Shown piece by piece: positions 55,434 through 62,929 of a stretch of 64,000 nucleotides of DNA (position 1 is its first letter; each line of letters begins with the position of its first letter). The notes beneath the pieces were generated by a model. It was not told the DNA's origin and did no database searches. It saw only the letters and a program-made list of their open reading frames with translations. This DNA comes from Oscillospiraceae bacterium. GTDB taxonomy: Bacteria; Bacillota; Clostridia; Oscillospirales; Ruminococcaceae. Both the position numbers and the translations under genes were made by a program. The DNA lies in the NCBI GenBank assembly GCA_017473015.1, contig JAFUNP010000012.1:18245-82244 (forward strand). Direction: 5' to 3'.

Positions 55434-56373
55434 TATTACTGCTTCTGCTATGGGTAATGATAATGTAAATTTGGCACCAACTGCTGAAACTGCTAATTAT
55501 TTTGATTATGAAATTTCGGATGGTACTATTATTTTAACTGCTAAGTCAGATATCAATGCTCAACAGTTATGGGAAATTGTAGTTTCCCCTCCAGTTTCTT
55601 ATGTGGATGAAAGTGGAACGTTTTATATTACATTGATAATTCCATCTTCTTTCAATCCCAATCAGTATTATTATGATTCTGATAATAATTCCATTGGTGC
55701 TCTCAGTGTCAATGTAACTTATATTGACAGTTTGTTCCATCCTTCCAATCAAATTATTTATGAGTTACCTGATTCCCTGTCATATATTCAATTCGGTGGT
55801 CTTGGTGGTGATGGTACTCTTCCTGTAGGAACAACTATCTTTATGTCAGTTTTTTTTGTTCCTGCTGGTGGTCTTGTTGATAGTTCTGATATCATATCTG
55901 TTATTCAAAAAGGTTTTAATGATATTTGGAATGGCGAACAAATTATAAAAAACCAAATTTTAGCATCTCAATCTGCAATTCAATCAACTATTTCTTCTAT
56001 GTACGCTATTGATGATGAAGCCTCTAGCTTACTTTCTGCATTTTTTGATTCTGAATTGCAATCTGAAGTTACAAATATGATGGGTGTTATGACTTTTGGT
56101 GATTATGCTATTACTGAAGTTTTGTCTCTCTTTTCTCCTGAACAGGAGCTTAGTTCTGAGCTGATATTTCCTTCGATGTCTTTAAATATTGGTTTTCAGA
56201 GAACATCTGTTCAGCTTTGGCCTGAGTATAAATTTGACTTGGAAGTACTTTCTGAACATTTTCCATTTTTAATTAATCTGATGCGTACTGTTACAGTTGC
56301 TTCTGTTTGGATTATGGTTATTCGTTATTGTTATATTACGTTTGAAAAATATTTTATGGCAGGTGATAGTTGA
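55363..56373 (+). CDS. candidate adsorption/tip protein (pIII-like)
   Basis: A 336-residue protein with a signal peptide (about 1-29, SFLLSLSLIVCVGFGS), a Ser/Asn/Ile-rich extracellular region, a helical stretch (about 175-240, QIIKNQILASQSAIQSTISS), and a C-terminal membrane segment (about 305-325) ending in a short cytoplasmic tail. Size and topology fit the receptor-binding pIII. AAAGGAGG lies inside the end of the previous gene. No named family is recognised, as usual for these fast-evolving proteins. Confidence 0.6.
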   Translation: MTRSRILSFLLSLSLIVCVGFGSNITASAMGNDNVNLAPTAETANYFDYEISDGTIILTAKSDINAQQLWEIVVSPPVSYVDESGTFYITLIIPSSFNPNQYYYDSDNNSIGALSVNVTYIDSLFHPSNQIIYELPDSLSYIQFGGLGGDGTLPVGTTIFMSVFFVPAGGLVDSSDIISVIQKGFNDIWNGEQIIKNQILASQSAIQSTISSMYAIDDEASSLLSAFFDSELQSEVTNMMGVMTFGDYAITEVLSLFSPEQELSSELIFPSMSLNIGFQRTSVQLWPEYKFDLEVLSEHFPFLINLMRTVTVASVWIMVIRYCYITFEKYFMAGDS

Positions 56374-56645
56374 TGATTATTAATTTTATTCTTGAACTTT
56401 TTTATGCTATCCTGCAGCCACTTCTTGAGCTTTTTAATTTTCCTGTTATTCCTGTTGAATTTTATGAGTCTTTGAATTTTTTTCTTGATTACATGCGTAC
56501 AGGTATGGGTGTTTTTAATTTTTTCTGTCCTCTTTCTGCTATTGCTCCAGCGCTTGATATTTTTCTTTCAGTTTGGACTATAGTTCATGTTTATCGCTTG
56601 GGTATGTGGTTTATTCAGAAAATCCCAATGCTGAATGTTAAGTGA
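56373..56645 (+). CDS. hydrophobic minor virion protein (pVI-like)
   Basis: A 90-residue protein, mostly hydrophobic, with about three membrane segments (INFILELFYAILQPLLELF at the start, then NFFLDY to FFCPLSAIAPALDIFL, then VWTIVHVYRL) and a basic end. The position after the pIII-like gene matches pVI of filamentous phages. The ATG shares its A with the previous stop (TGATG), so it is coupled; a TTG one codon earlier is also open. Confidence 0.6.
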   Translation: MIINFILELFYAILQPLLELFNFPVIPVEFYESLNFFLDYMRTGMGVFNFFCPLSAIAPALDIFLSVWTIVHVYRLGMWFIQKIPMLNVK

Positions 56646-56656
56646 AAACAAAAGGA

Positions 56657-56684
56657 GAGCTGCTTCCCGGATGGGAAGCAGCTC
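56657..56684. other. strong hairpin in phage intergenic region
   Basis: A perfect 12-bp stem GAGCTGCTTCCC / GGGAAGCAGCTC with a GGAT loop and no T-run, so it is not a classical terminator. In filamentous phages a hairpin of this kind after the last virion gene is the packaging signal; that role is inferred. Confidence 0.5.
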
Positions 56685-56717
56685 CTTGTATTCCCTTCCC
56701 TATTCTCTTATTTCTAT

Positions 56718-56771
56718 GTCGTTGGCCTGACTGCGTCGGGGGTAGCCCGTAGGGTGCCGGCGCCCAACGAC
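56718..56771. other. GC-rich dyad, candidate minus-strand origin or packaging signal
   Basis: GTCGTTGG (56718-56725) and CCAACGAC (56764-56771) enclose a GC-rich 38-nt interior with its own short stems (GGG-TAG-CCC and GGGTGCC/GGCGCCC). Its GC content stands out from the AT-rich prophage. Such structured non-coding parts hold the complementary-strand origin in filamentous phages and rolling-circle plasmids. Confidence 0.5.
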
Positions 56772-56797
56772 AAAAGGCAGCTATCCAGCTGCCTTTT
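56772..56797. terminator. bidirectional terminator of prophage
   Basis: AAAAGGCAGCT / AGCTGCCTTTT perfect stem with an ATCC loop and A/T runs on both sides. It ends the virion genes on the + strand and the small antisense gene, whose stop is within it. Confidence 0.88.
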
Positions 56798-56975
56798 AAT
56801 TTTTGAAGTATTTTCTCATGTTTGGAGTTCTGCACATTTTTAAAAACCATTTTTTATTGTTGTTTTTACAATATATCAAAAATTCTGAATAATTTGTGAT
56901 TTTGTTTTCTTTTATGAAATTTATTATTTCATCTCCAGTATTAAAGCTTTCATCAATTATTTCCCATTTTTCCAT
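56796..56975 (-). CDS. small antisense prophage gene, unknown
   Basis: A 59-codon minus-strand ORF with a GGAGG 13 nt before ATG. The protein begins MEKWEIIDESFNTGDEIINF and continues as a hydrophilic, lysine- and asparagine-rich sequence. It stops inside the bidirectional terminator. It is the only gene of the prophage on the opposite strand, where repressor or immunity genes often lie. No domain is recognised. An overlapping plus-strand frame lacks a ribosome binding site and is less likely. Confidence 0.5.
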   Translation of the reverse strand: MEKWEIIDESFNTGDEIINFIKENKITNYSEFLIYCKNNNKKWFLKMCRTPNMRKYFKN

Positions 56976-57081
56976 TATTGATTTTGTACCTCCACTGTAT
57001 TATAATGATATTGTTAACTGGGATGAAGTAAAATTAATACTATCGTTTTTGTTCTTTTATGAGTTATTTAATGAACTAACA

Positions 57082-57109
57082 TTCTCGCTTATCTATTATT
57101 TAGCGAAAT
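57082..57109. other. dif-like site / right attachment site (attR)
   Basis: A 28-bp site with left arm TTCTCGCTTAT, centre CTATTA and right arm TTTAGCGAAAT. The right arm and the last three centre bases are identical to the left site at 52440-52467, while the left arm matches only 7 of 11 to the palindromic partner. This is the pattern of a hybrid site after Xer integration of a phage with one conserved half. Confidence 0.65.
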
Positions 57110-57124
57110 TGTATTACAAAAATT

Positions 57125-57146
57125 ATAGCACGGTTCCCCGTGCTAT
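57125..57146 (-). terminator. terminator of the minus-strand operon
   Basis: ATAGCACGG / CCGTGCTAT stem with a 4-nt loop; on the minus strand it is followed by AATTTTTG. It lies 15 bp beyond attR, in host DNA. Confidence 0.8.
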
Positions 57147-57159
57147 GTCAATCAGTTTT

Positions 57160-57837
57160 CTATAGTATCAATGCCGAACCAATATCTGTCATTTTCTTAT
57201 TTTCAATAAATATTGCTTTCATTCCATATTTATTCAAAAAATTAACTACTGATGCTTTGTCCTTTTTATTTTTAATATCGCCAAAAAATAAAATTTCTTT
57301 ATCATTCAGTTTTACAGAAGCGCCGCCTATAAATCCATAATTATATCCATCCAGCCTGATGTCCCCTTTTTCGATTTTCAGGCAGTCGATTTTATTTTCT
57401 GTCAGTATTTTGTAAATACTTTCATCATCTGTTATATATGCTCCACTGTTTACGCATACGGTGGAGCATTTCGTATATCCCTGTTTTACTTCTATTCGTT
57501 TTAAATCCCGATTGACATTCAAGGCAGTCTTAGGATTATATATAATATATTCATTATTTATTATAAAATTGAGCAGACTTTCCGTTGTATAACCTGGCTT
57601 AAGGTTTTCACATTCAATCACAGTATAACCAGAGGCTGCCAGATAACCGAAATTTCCTCTTTGACAGGCCGAAGCGATTATAACAGAATTATTCAGTTTC
57701 TGATATAAAACATCGCTGTGAGCCGATATTGGTCCACTGACGCAAGCTGATTTAACGACCTCAATACATTCAAAGCCAAGTTCTTCCATTTTTGCAAGTA
57801 TTTCTTTGTCGGCAAAACTTATAATACACTTTTTCAT
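57160..57837 (-). CDS. DUF6873-like protein
   Basis: A 225-residue cytosolic protein. It has VSGPISAHSDVLYQ near residue 32, GYTKCSTVCVNSGAYITDD in the middle, and FIGGASVKLNDKEILFFGDI in the last third. I associate this set (a propeller-like amidinotransferase fold, called GME) with DUF6873 proteins of Clostridia. Key active-site residues cannot be assigned. It is last in the minus-strand set, 1 nt after the permease gene, with GGGAG. Confidence 0.55.
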   Translation of the reverse strand: MKKCIISFADKEILAKMEELGFECIEVVKSACVSGPISAHSDVLYQKLNNSVIIASACQRGNFGYLAASGYTVIECENLKPGYTTESLLNFIINNEYIIYNPKTALNVNRDLKRIEVKQGYTKCSTVCVNSGAYITDDESIYKILTENKIDCLKIEKGDIRLDGYNYGFIGGASVKLNDKEILFFGDIKNKKDKASVVNFLNKYGMKAIFIENKKMTDIGSALIL

Positions 57838-57838
57838 T

Positions 57839-59008
57839 TTACTCCCTGTTCAGCGCTTTTACCGGTGTCAGACCGGCTGCCTGCCGGCTGGGATAAAGGC
57901 TGAAAATTATTGTAAGTAAAATTGTAGCAGATATTCCCCGTGTTAGCAATACATAATCAAAAGTATATGCTGTCTTAAAAAATAGGTTTACAGCCATAAG
58001 CAGCAATATTCCCCCTGCCGCCCCTGCTGCAATACCTATTATACAGGCGCAGGCAGAATAAAACAGGAACTCAGCCATTATATCTGTTTTTCTTGCACCC
58101 AAGCTGATTTTTATACCTATATCATGTCGGGCATTGCTTACCGCTGTATTTACACTGGCTGCAACAGATATGCTGCATACAACCACAGCCACACAGGATA
58201 CTGCAAACAACGCCAGAAAAGCTATATCAACGATATTGTTGATTGTATCACGCTGACGGCTCAGATTTGTTATTTCTATTGTAACAGGGATAGATTCCGC
58301 CATTTCACGGGAAATATAGTTCATAATTGCAGTTTCGTCTACATTCTCGTCATTTACGTTTATCAAAATCTGGTCCAGATTTGTTTTACGATATATATTT
58401 TCCATAGTCGTAAAAGGAATGTAGACAAAGTTTGGAATAAAATCACCGGACATACCATTCAGCACAGAGCTGGTCTTGTTAACAACACCAGCTATTTCAA
58501 AATCAAATACACCGTTTGCTGTGGTAATGCTGATGTTTTTTCCCACTATGTTTGACCTCCCGTATGCTAACTGTGCCAGAGTTTCATCTATAAGACAAAC
58601 ATATGAAGAATTGTTTATATCAAAATCTGTCAGCATCCTGCCATGAAGCCTTTCAAGATTTACTATTTTTTCCGCTGTGGGAGAAATACCCCAGCACATA
58701 CTGTCGGTTTTATACCCTGTATTGAATTCCAGCCCGGCGTAATCATACAGAACCGGTGTCAGAGTGTCAATATCCCGGCAATTTTCCAGCATATTATACA
58801 GATTTAAATCTGTTATATTTTCGTTATAAGAATTGTATGCAGTTACCGACATACCGTTCAGCCCTACCCCGTCCAGCTCCTGGGCAATTTCATTTTTCCC
58901 TGCCATTGAAATAAGGGATACAGCAGCAATGGAAAAGACTGAAATAAAAACAGAAACAACCGCCATATTGTAGGGTTTCAGCATTTTTTTTATTTTATAA
59001 AAATTCAT
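57839..59008 (-). CDS. FtsX/MacB-type ABC transporter permease
   Basis: A 389-residue membrane protein with one N-terminal membrane segment (about 17-38), a large extracytoplasmic MacB-core domain (about 40-260) and three C-terminal membrane segments (FLALFAVSCVAVVVCSI ... FYSACACIIGIAAGAAGG ... ATILLTIIFSLYPSRQAAG). The typical ending SRQAAGLTPVKALNRE is present. The ATP-binding subunit normally next to it is missing. ATG 59008 is preferred after AGGTGA. It overlaps the HlyD-like gene by 14 nt. Confidence 0.83.
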   Translation of the reverse strand: MNFYKIKKMLKPYNMAVVSVFISVFSIAAVSLISMAGKNEIAQELDGVGLNGMSVTAYNSYNENITDLNLYNMLENCRDIDTLTPVLYDYAGLEFNTGYKTDSMCWGISPTAEKIVNLERLHGRMLTDFDINNSSYVCLIDETLAQLAYGRSNIVGKNISITTANGVFDFEIAGVVNKTSSVLNGMSGDFIPNFVYIPFTTMENIYRKTNLDQILINVNDENVDETAIMNYISREMAESIPVTIEITNLSRQRDTINNIVDIAFLALFAVSCVAVVVCSISVAASVNTAVSNARHDIGIKISLGARKTDIMAEFLFYSACACIIGIAAGAAGGILLLMAVNLFFKTAYTFDYVLLTRGISATILLTIIFSLYPSRQAAGLTPVKALNRE

Positions 59009-59966
59009 CTGCATCACCTGTGATTATCACCTTATCACCATCAACTATATCTCCGGAGAGAAATATTGTATCTTCACTGAAAGCAGTAAGAATTTCGGTT
59101 GATTTTTCAGATTCCGTACCTGTGGTGATATAAACCTTTTCAGCTATTCCTTCTGAAAAAATATACACATATTCTCCCGCGTCATCCTGGTTTATAAAGC
59201 GATAATCCAGCATGTTTTTTATGGATTGTTGCCCGTTGATTATCTTGCCGCTTATCTGCAGACCGTCAGAAACTCTTTTGTCCCGGTCGTTAATATGCGC
59301 AAAAACATCTATCATCACCTTGCTTCCGGTTACACTGACCTGTTTTTTTATCACAGCACTTTTATCAGAAATTATTCCGGTGTATTGGGTACCGGGAAAT
59401 GCAGTGGGCGTTATTATCACCGTATCGCCTACTTTTACTTTTTCAAAATCCGTCTGAGCTATGGTAAACCTGGCCATCAGCGACTGTCCGTCAGCCACCG
59501 ATGCCAGACTGCTGTTTTTCATAACAAATGCACCGTTGTGAACATTTACCTCCGTCACCACACCATCTGCAGGTGCATACACAGTGTCTGCTAAATTCAG
59601 ATAGGAAAATGCGCTGAAATCCGAAACAGCGCTCAGGTCATTGTAAGAAACCCGGTCAAGTATCTCCCCGTCTATTTCTCCGTTCAGTGCAGACTGCATT
59701 TTTTCTGTATCAAGAGAAAACAAAGCCTGTCCACGGCACACATAGTCATTTTCTTTTACGAACACATCCTTTATATATACCGGATAAGAGAGTTTTATAT
59801 CTGTTGTATTTATATTTTCAAATTCTCCTGTTACATAAACAGCTTCCACATATTCAGTTTTTTGTATTCTGGCGGCATTCACCATTTTTATATTTTTAAG
59901 TGATGCTGTCATATTCAATAATATGGCAATTAACAGCACTGATAAACTTACACTGATTTTTCGCAT
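58995..59966 (-). CDS. HlyD/MacA-type membrane fusion adaptor
   Basis: A 323-residue protein with an N-terminal membrane segment (about 5-24) and an extracytoplasmic adaptor: a lipoyl-like first half (YVCRGQALFSLD), second half (YAPADGVVTEVNVHNGAFV), and a beta-barrel domain (FTIAQTDFEKVKVGDTVIIT). It has almost no coiled-coil hairpin, as in Gram-positive MacA-like partners of FtsX permeases. The start is fixed by AAAAGGAG, which is itself buried in a hairpin. Confidence 0.82.
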   Translation of the reverse strand: MRKISVSLSVLLIAILLNMTASLKNIKMVNAARIQKTEYVEAVYVTGEFENINTTDIKLSYPVYIKDVFVKENDYVCRGQALFSLDTEKMQSALNGEIDGEILDRVSYNDLSAVSDFSAFSYLNLADTVYAPADGVVTEVNVHNGAFVMKNSSLASVADGQSLMARFTIAQTDFEKVKVGDTVIITPTAFPGTQYTGIISDKSAVIKKQVSVTGSKVMIDVFAHINDRDKRVSDGLQISGKIINGQQSIKNMLDYRFINQDDAGEYVYIFSEGIAEKVYITTGTESEKSTEILTAFSEDTIFLSGDIVDGDKVIITGDADEFL

Positions 59967-59967
59967 A

Positions 59968-60014
59968 AAAGGCTCCTTTTCTTTCCGTTATTATGGATAA
60001 GAAAAAGAGCCTTT
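59968..60014 (-). promoter_or_regulatory. hairpin burying the ribosome binding site, radA terminator-like
   Basis: The arms (59968-59983 and 59999-60014) pair over 16 bp with one mismatch, AAAGGCTC on one side and GAGCCTTT on the other. On the minus strand the distal arm contains AAAAGGAG, the SD of the HlyD-like gene, and ends in TTTT. It can serve as radA terminator and as a translational block. Confidence 0.6.
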
Positions 60015-60023
60015 AAACACATA

Positions 60024-61397
60024 TTAAATTAAATGAATTGCCTGCATCACATTGTCGACACCATAGATTTCCAAATTGTAATCATTTTTGTCAATCTGGC
60101 GTACACTCCGAGACGGAATTATAACCTTGCTGAAACCCAGACGCTGGATTTCTTTCAGTCTCAAATCGGCATTGGTAACATTACGGACTTCGCCGCCAAG
60201 ACCTACTTCCCCAAATACAACCAGGTCATCAGGTATACATTTATCGGTAAGACCAGAAAAAACACTGAGGATTACAGCCAGGTCAATAGAGGTTTCCTCC
60301 AGCTCCAGACCGCCTACAACATTTATATAGATGTCCATATTACCTATGAAAAAGCCAGCGCGTTTTTCCAGCACAGCCAGCAGAAGATTGAGACGGGTAT
60401 AATCTATACCTGCAGCGGCACGACGAGGCGTACCGAAAGATGTTTTGGTGGTTAGCGACTGGATTTCAGTCAGAATAGGACGGGAGCCTTCGATAATACA
60501 GGTGACACAGCTGCCGCTTACATTATTCCCCTTTCCTTCCAGCAACATCATTGAAGGGTTGAGTATTTCCACAATACCTTTGCTGGACATATCAAACATA
60601 CCTATTTCATTTGTAGAACCATACCTGTTTTTGCTGGCACGGAGAATGCGGTAAGGCAGAGTTTTGTCACCTTCAAAATAAAGCACAGTATCCACAATAT
60701 GCTCCATTACCTTAGGGCCTGCAATAGCGCCATCTTTATTAACATGACCTACTATAAACAAAGCTGTATCGCACTTTTTGGCAGTGTTCAGCAACAGGGA
60801 TGTGCACTCTCTCACCTGTGTAACGCTTCCCGGGCTGGAATTTACAGTAGAGCAGTTCATTGTCTGGATAGAGTCTATAACCAGAATATCCGGTTTCATC
60901 TCCTCAATGCTCCGACAGATAGCATACACATCTGTTTCTGTGGCAATTGCAATATTTCTGCCGTCTATACCCAATCGGTTTGCACGCAACTTTATCTGAG
61001 ATACAGACTCTTCACCGCTTACATAGGCTACATGCCAGTCATGACACAGGTTTCCGCATATCTGAAGCAACAATGTTGATTTACCTGCACCCGGTTCACC
61101 GCCGATAAGCATACCTGCACCTCGGACAATACCACCGCCCAGCACCCTGTCCAGCTCGCTGATTTTTGTCTTTATTCGGTTTCTGGTATCATCTGCATCT
61201 ACTTCACTCAGCTGGCTGAAAGACACTCTGGAAGAAGAATTTCGGGCAGCTGCTTTAGATGATACAGGCGATGTGTCTATAACATCCTCTGTAATAGTAT
61301 TCCACTCTTTACAGGAGTTGCACTGACCCTGCCAGCGATGATATACTTCACCACAATTGGTGCAGACATAAATTGTTTTCAGTTTTTCTTTAGCCAT
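60024..61397 (-). CDS. radA: DNA repair protein RadA (Sms)
   Basis: A 457-residue RecA-like branch-migration helicase in recombination. It has an N-terminal zinc finger CTNCGEVYHRWQGQCNSCKEWN-type with CxxC pairs (residues 11-32), Walker A GGEPGAGKST, the RadA-specific KNRYGST, and a C-terminal Lon-protease-like domain with an inactive site. Typical length about 455. The ribosome binding site is weak (CGGAATAT). Confidence 0.95.
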   Translation of the reverse strand: MAKEKLKTIYVCTNCGEVYHRWQGQCNSCKEWNTITEDVIDTSPVSSKAAARNSSSRVSFSQLSEVDADDTRNRIKTKISELDRVLGGGIVRGAGMLIGGEPGAGKSTLLLQICGNLCHDWHVAYVSGEESVSQIKLRANRLGIDGRNIAIATETDVYAICRSIEEMKPDILVIDSIQTMNCSTVNSSPGSVTQVRECTSLLLNTAKKCDTALFIVGHVNKDGAIAGPKVMEHIVDTVLYFEGDKTLPYRILRASKNRYGSTNEIGMFDMSSKGIVEILNPSMMLLEGKGNNVSGSCVTCIIEGSRPILTEIQSLTTKTSFGTPRRAAAGIDYTRLNLLLAVLEKRAGFFIGNMDIYINVVGGLELEETSIDLAVILSVFSGLTDKCIPDDLVVFGEVGLGGEVRNVTNADLRLKEIQRLGFSKVIIPSRSVRQIDKNDYNLEIYGVDNVMQAIHLI

Positions 61398-61468
61398 ATA
61401 TAAATATTCCGTTTCAGTTTTCTTTTATATAATTTTATCATAACAACTATCAGTTGTAAATACAAATA

Positions 61469-62761
61469 TTATAAATTATATATATATTGTGCATTGGGGT
61501 ATATCTCTTTCACAGTCCGATTGTCGTAATATTTATCCATAGTTATCTGCCATGTATGCACTGCGGGAACACCGTCATTTCGCTGGCCGTTTCTGATAAG
61601 GGCCATAGAAGATACCAGCATGTTTGCACACATAAACAGTATCATTACCCAGCTGATAATTTTACCAGGACTGGCAATTACTTTTTCAATAAAATCTGAT
61701 ATAAACGGATAAATCAGCTTCAGCCAGACTACCGCAGCAATTCCCCAGAAAACTGAATATAACAAATTTATTCTACCGCCCAGATTATACTTCATATCAC
61801 TGTAATCCCAGAATATCTGACCGAAGAAAATTTCTGTAAAAACACTGCACATATATTCAAAAAAGCTTCCCAGTATAGTACCGTATACCAATAATACTGG
61901 AACCGGCTTTTTTCTATATCGGTAAAGTATAAGAGTAATTCCCCGGCATGCCACACCCCATACAACACTAAAATGTCCCCATACCAGACTGGTACGACTC
62001 ATCCAGTAGCCGGCTACAACCCTGCAGTATAATGTCTCAATAATATCACCTAAAAATGCGCTGATAAAAAATACCCAAACCAGCTTATAAAAACCGCATC
62101 CATTGGCAAATTTATCTGCTTCATCTACATTTTCTTTATTTTTTAAACGGTATGAAGAGACAATTCGTTTGTTTACACCGGTGTATAATTTTGCTGAAAT
62201 CAAATCGGAATTCTCCGTAAACCATTTATCCAGCTTTTTCCGGTATATACTTCCTTTACTGTGAGAATAGATTATATAAGTAGATACTATATCCGCAACC
62301 AGCAGTATTGTCATAATAATGATAATAATACGGGCTAATGTTGCAGGTATAATATCAATCAATATGGCAAAATATCTGTTTGTAAATCTGACTGCAATAT
62401 AGCCAAGCACACTCCACAAGAAAGAAACAGGCAGACAAATGTACCCGTCAATATTATATATGGTGCCGGAATAATCCCACCAGCGTTCCTTGAACATATA
62501 TTCTATAAAATGTCCTGCTGTCCACTCAAAAAGTGTAGCGGTAATACCAGCCCATATAAAAAGCCATATACCTGTGAGATCTTTGCAAAATACTGTGATA
62601 AATACTGCTGCAAAACCATAAAGAATACAGAAAGGCATATTTACAAAACCTTTGTTTGTATACTTTCTGTTCTTGATATAAGCAAGTATAGTTTCACTAC
62701 ACCAGCCTATAAAAGAATATATAAAGAAAAAATATCCCAGTTGTATATCACTGTAAATCAT
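61469..62761 (-). CDS. CmpB-type putative ABC transporter permease, internally duplicated
   Basis: A 430-residue membrane protein with two copies of the domain annotated as putative ABC-transporter type IV (ABC_trans_CmpB). Copy one (about 8-145) has FFIYSFIGWCSETI and WWDYSGTIYNIDGYI; copy two (about 230-370) has VFFISAFLGDIIETLY and FWDYSDMKYNLGGRI. The parallel WDYS motifs with conserved GxI/N endings mark the repeat. A basic loop (KSFxxKLDKWF-like, about 175-215) links them. Start after GGAGG. Function in the family is not known. Confidence 0.75.
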   Translation of the reverse strand: MIYSDIQLGYFFFIYSFIGWCSETILAYIKNRKYTNKGFVNMPFCILYGFAAVFITVFCKDLTGIWLFIWAGITATLFEWTAGHFIEYMFKERWWDYSGTIYNIDGYICLPVSFLWSVLGYIAVRFTNRYFAILIDIIPATLARIIIIIMTILLVADIVSTYIIYSHSKGSIYRKKLDKWFTENSDLISAKLYTGVNKRIVSSYRLKNKENVDEADKFANGCGFYKLVWVFFISAFLGDIIETLYCRVVAGYWMSRTSLVWGHFSVVWGVACRGITLILYRYRKKPVPVLLVYGTILGSFFEYMCSVFTEIFFGQIFWDYSDMKYNLGGRINLLYSVFWGIAAVVWLKLIYPFISDFIEKVIASPGKIISWVMILFMCANMLVSSMALIRNGQRNDGVPAVHTWQITMDKYYDNRTVKEIYPNAQYIYNL

Positions 62762-62929
62762 AAAAACCTCCACATTTATTATATAAAATATTTTAAGTAT
62801 AAAGATAGAAATTATTATGATTGAATTGTGATTGTTTTATGTGAAACAAATATAAAATTCAAAAAAAAATTCTTAAAATTAACATATTTAAAGTGTATAA
62901 TAAAAATACAAAAACAGGAGGTCTGAAAT

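Larger units (their letters stand above)
52457..57098 (+). mobile_element. inovirus-like (filamentous phage) prophage, about 4.64 kb
   Basis: Bounded by two dif-like sites sharing one half-site. Gene order: ssDNA-binding protein, Rep, a small ORF, major coat candidate, terminator, Zot-like ATPase, a small hydrophobic protein, two signal-peptide proteins with C-terminal anchors, a hydrophobic pVI-like protein, a structured intergenic region and a small antisense gene. Coding strands are T-rich and favour CTT/GTT/TCT codons, unlike the CTG-rich backbone. Integration without its own recombinase at dif is known for filamentous phages such as CTX-phi (XerCD). No secretin is encoded. Borders are inferred; excision was not shown. 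Confidence 0.78.

Noticed and set aside
56896..57165. 89-codon plus-strand ORF crossing attR
   Set aside because: It starts with GTG without a ribosome binding site, overlaps the better-supported antisense ORF, runs through the attachment site into a host terminator, and its residues are the low-complexity Ile/Phe/Leu expected of AT-rich DNA.
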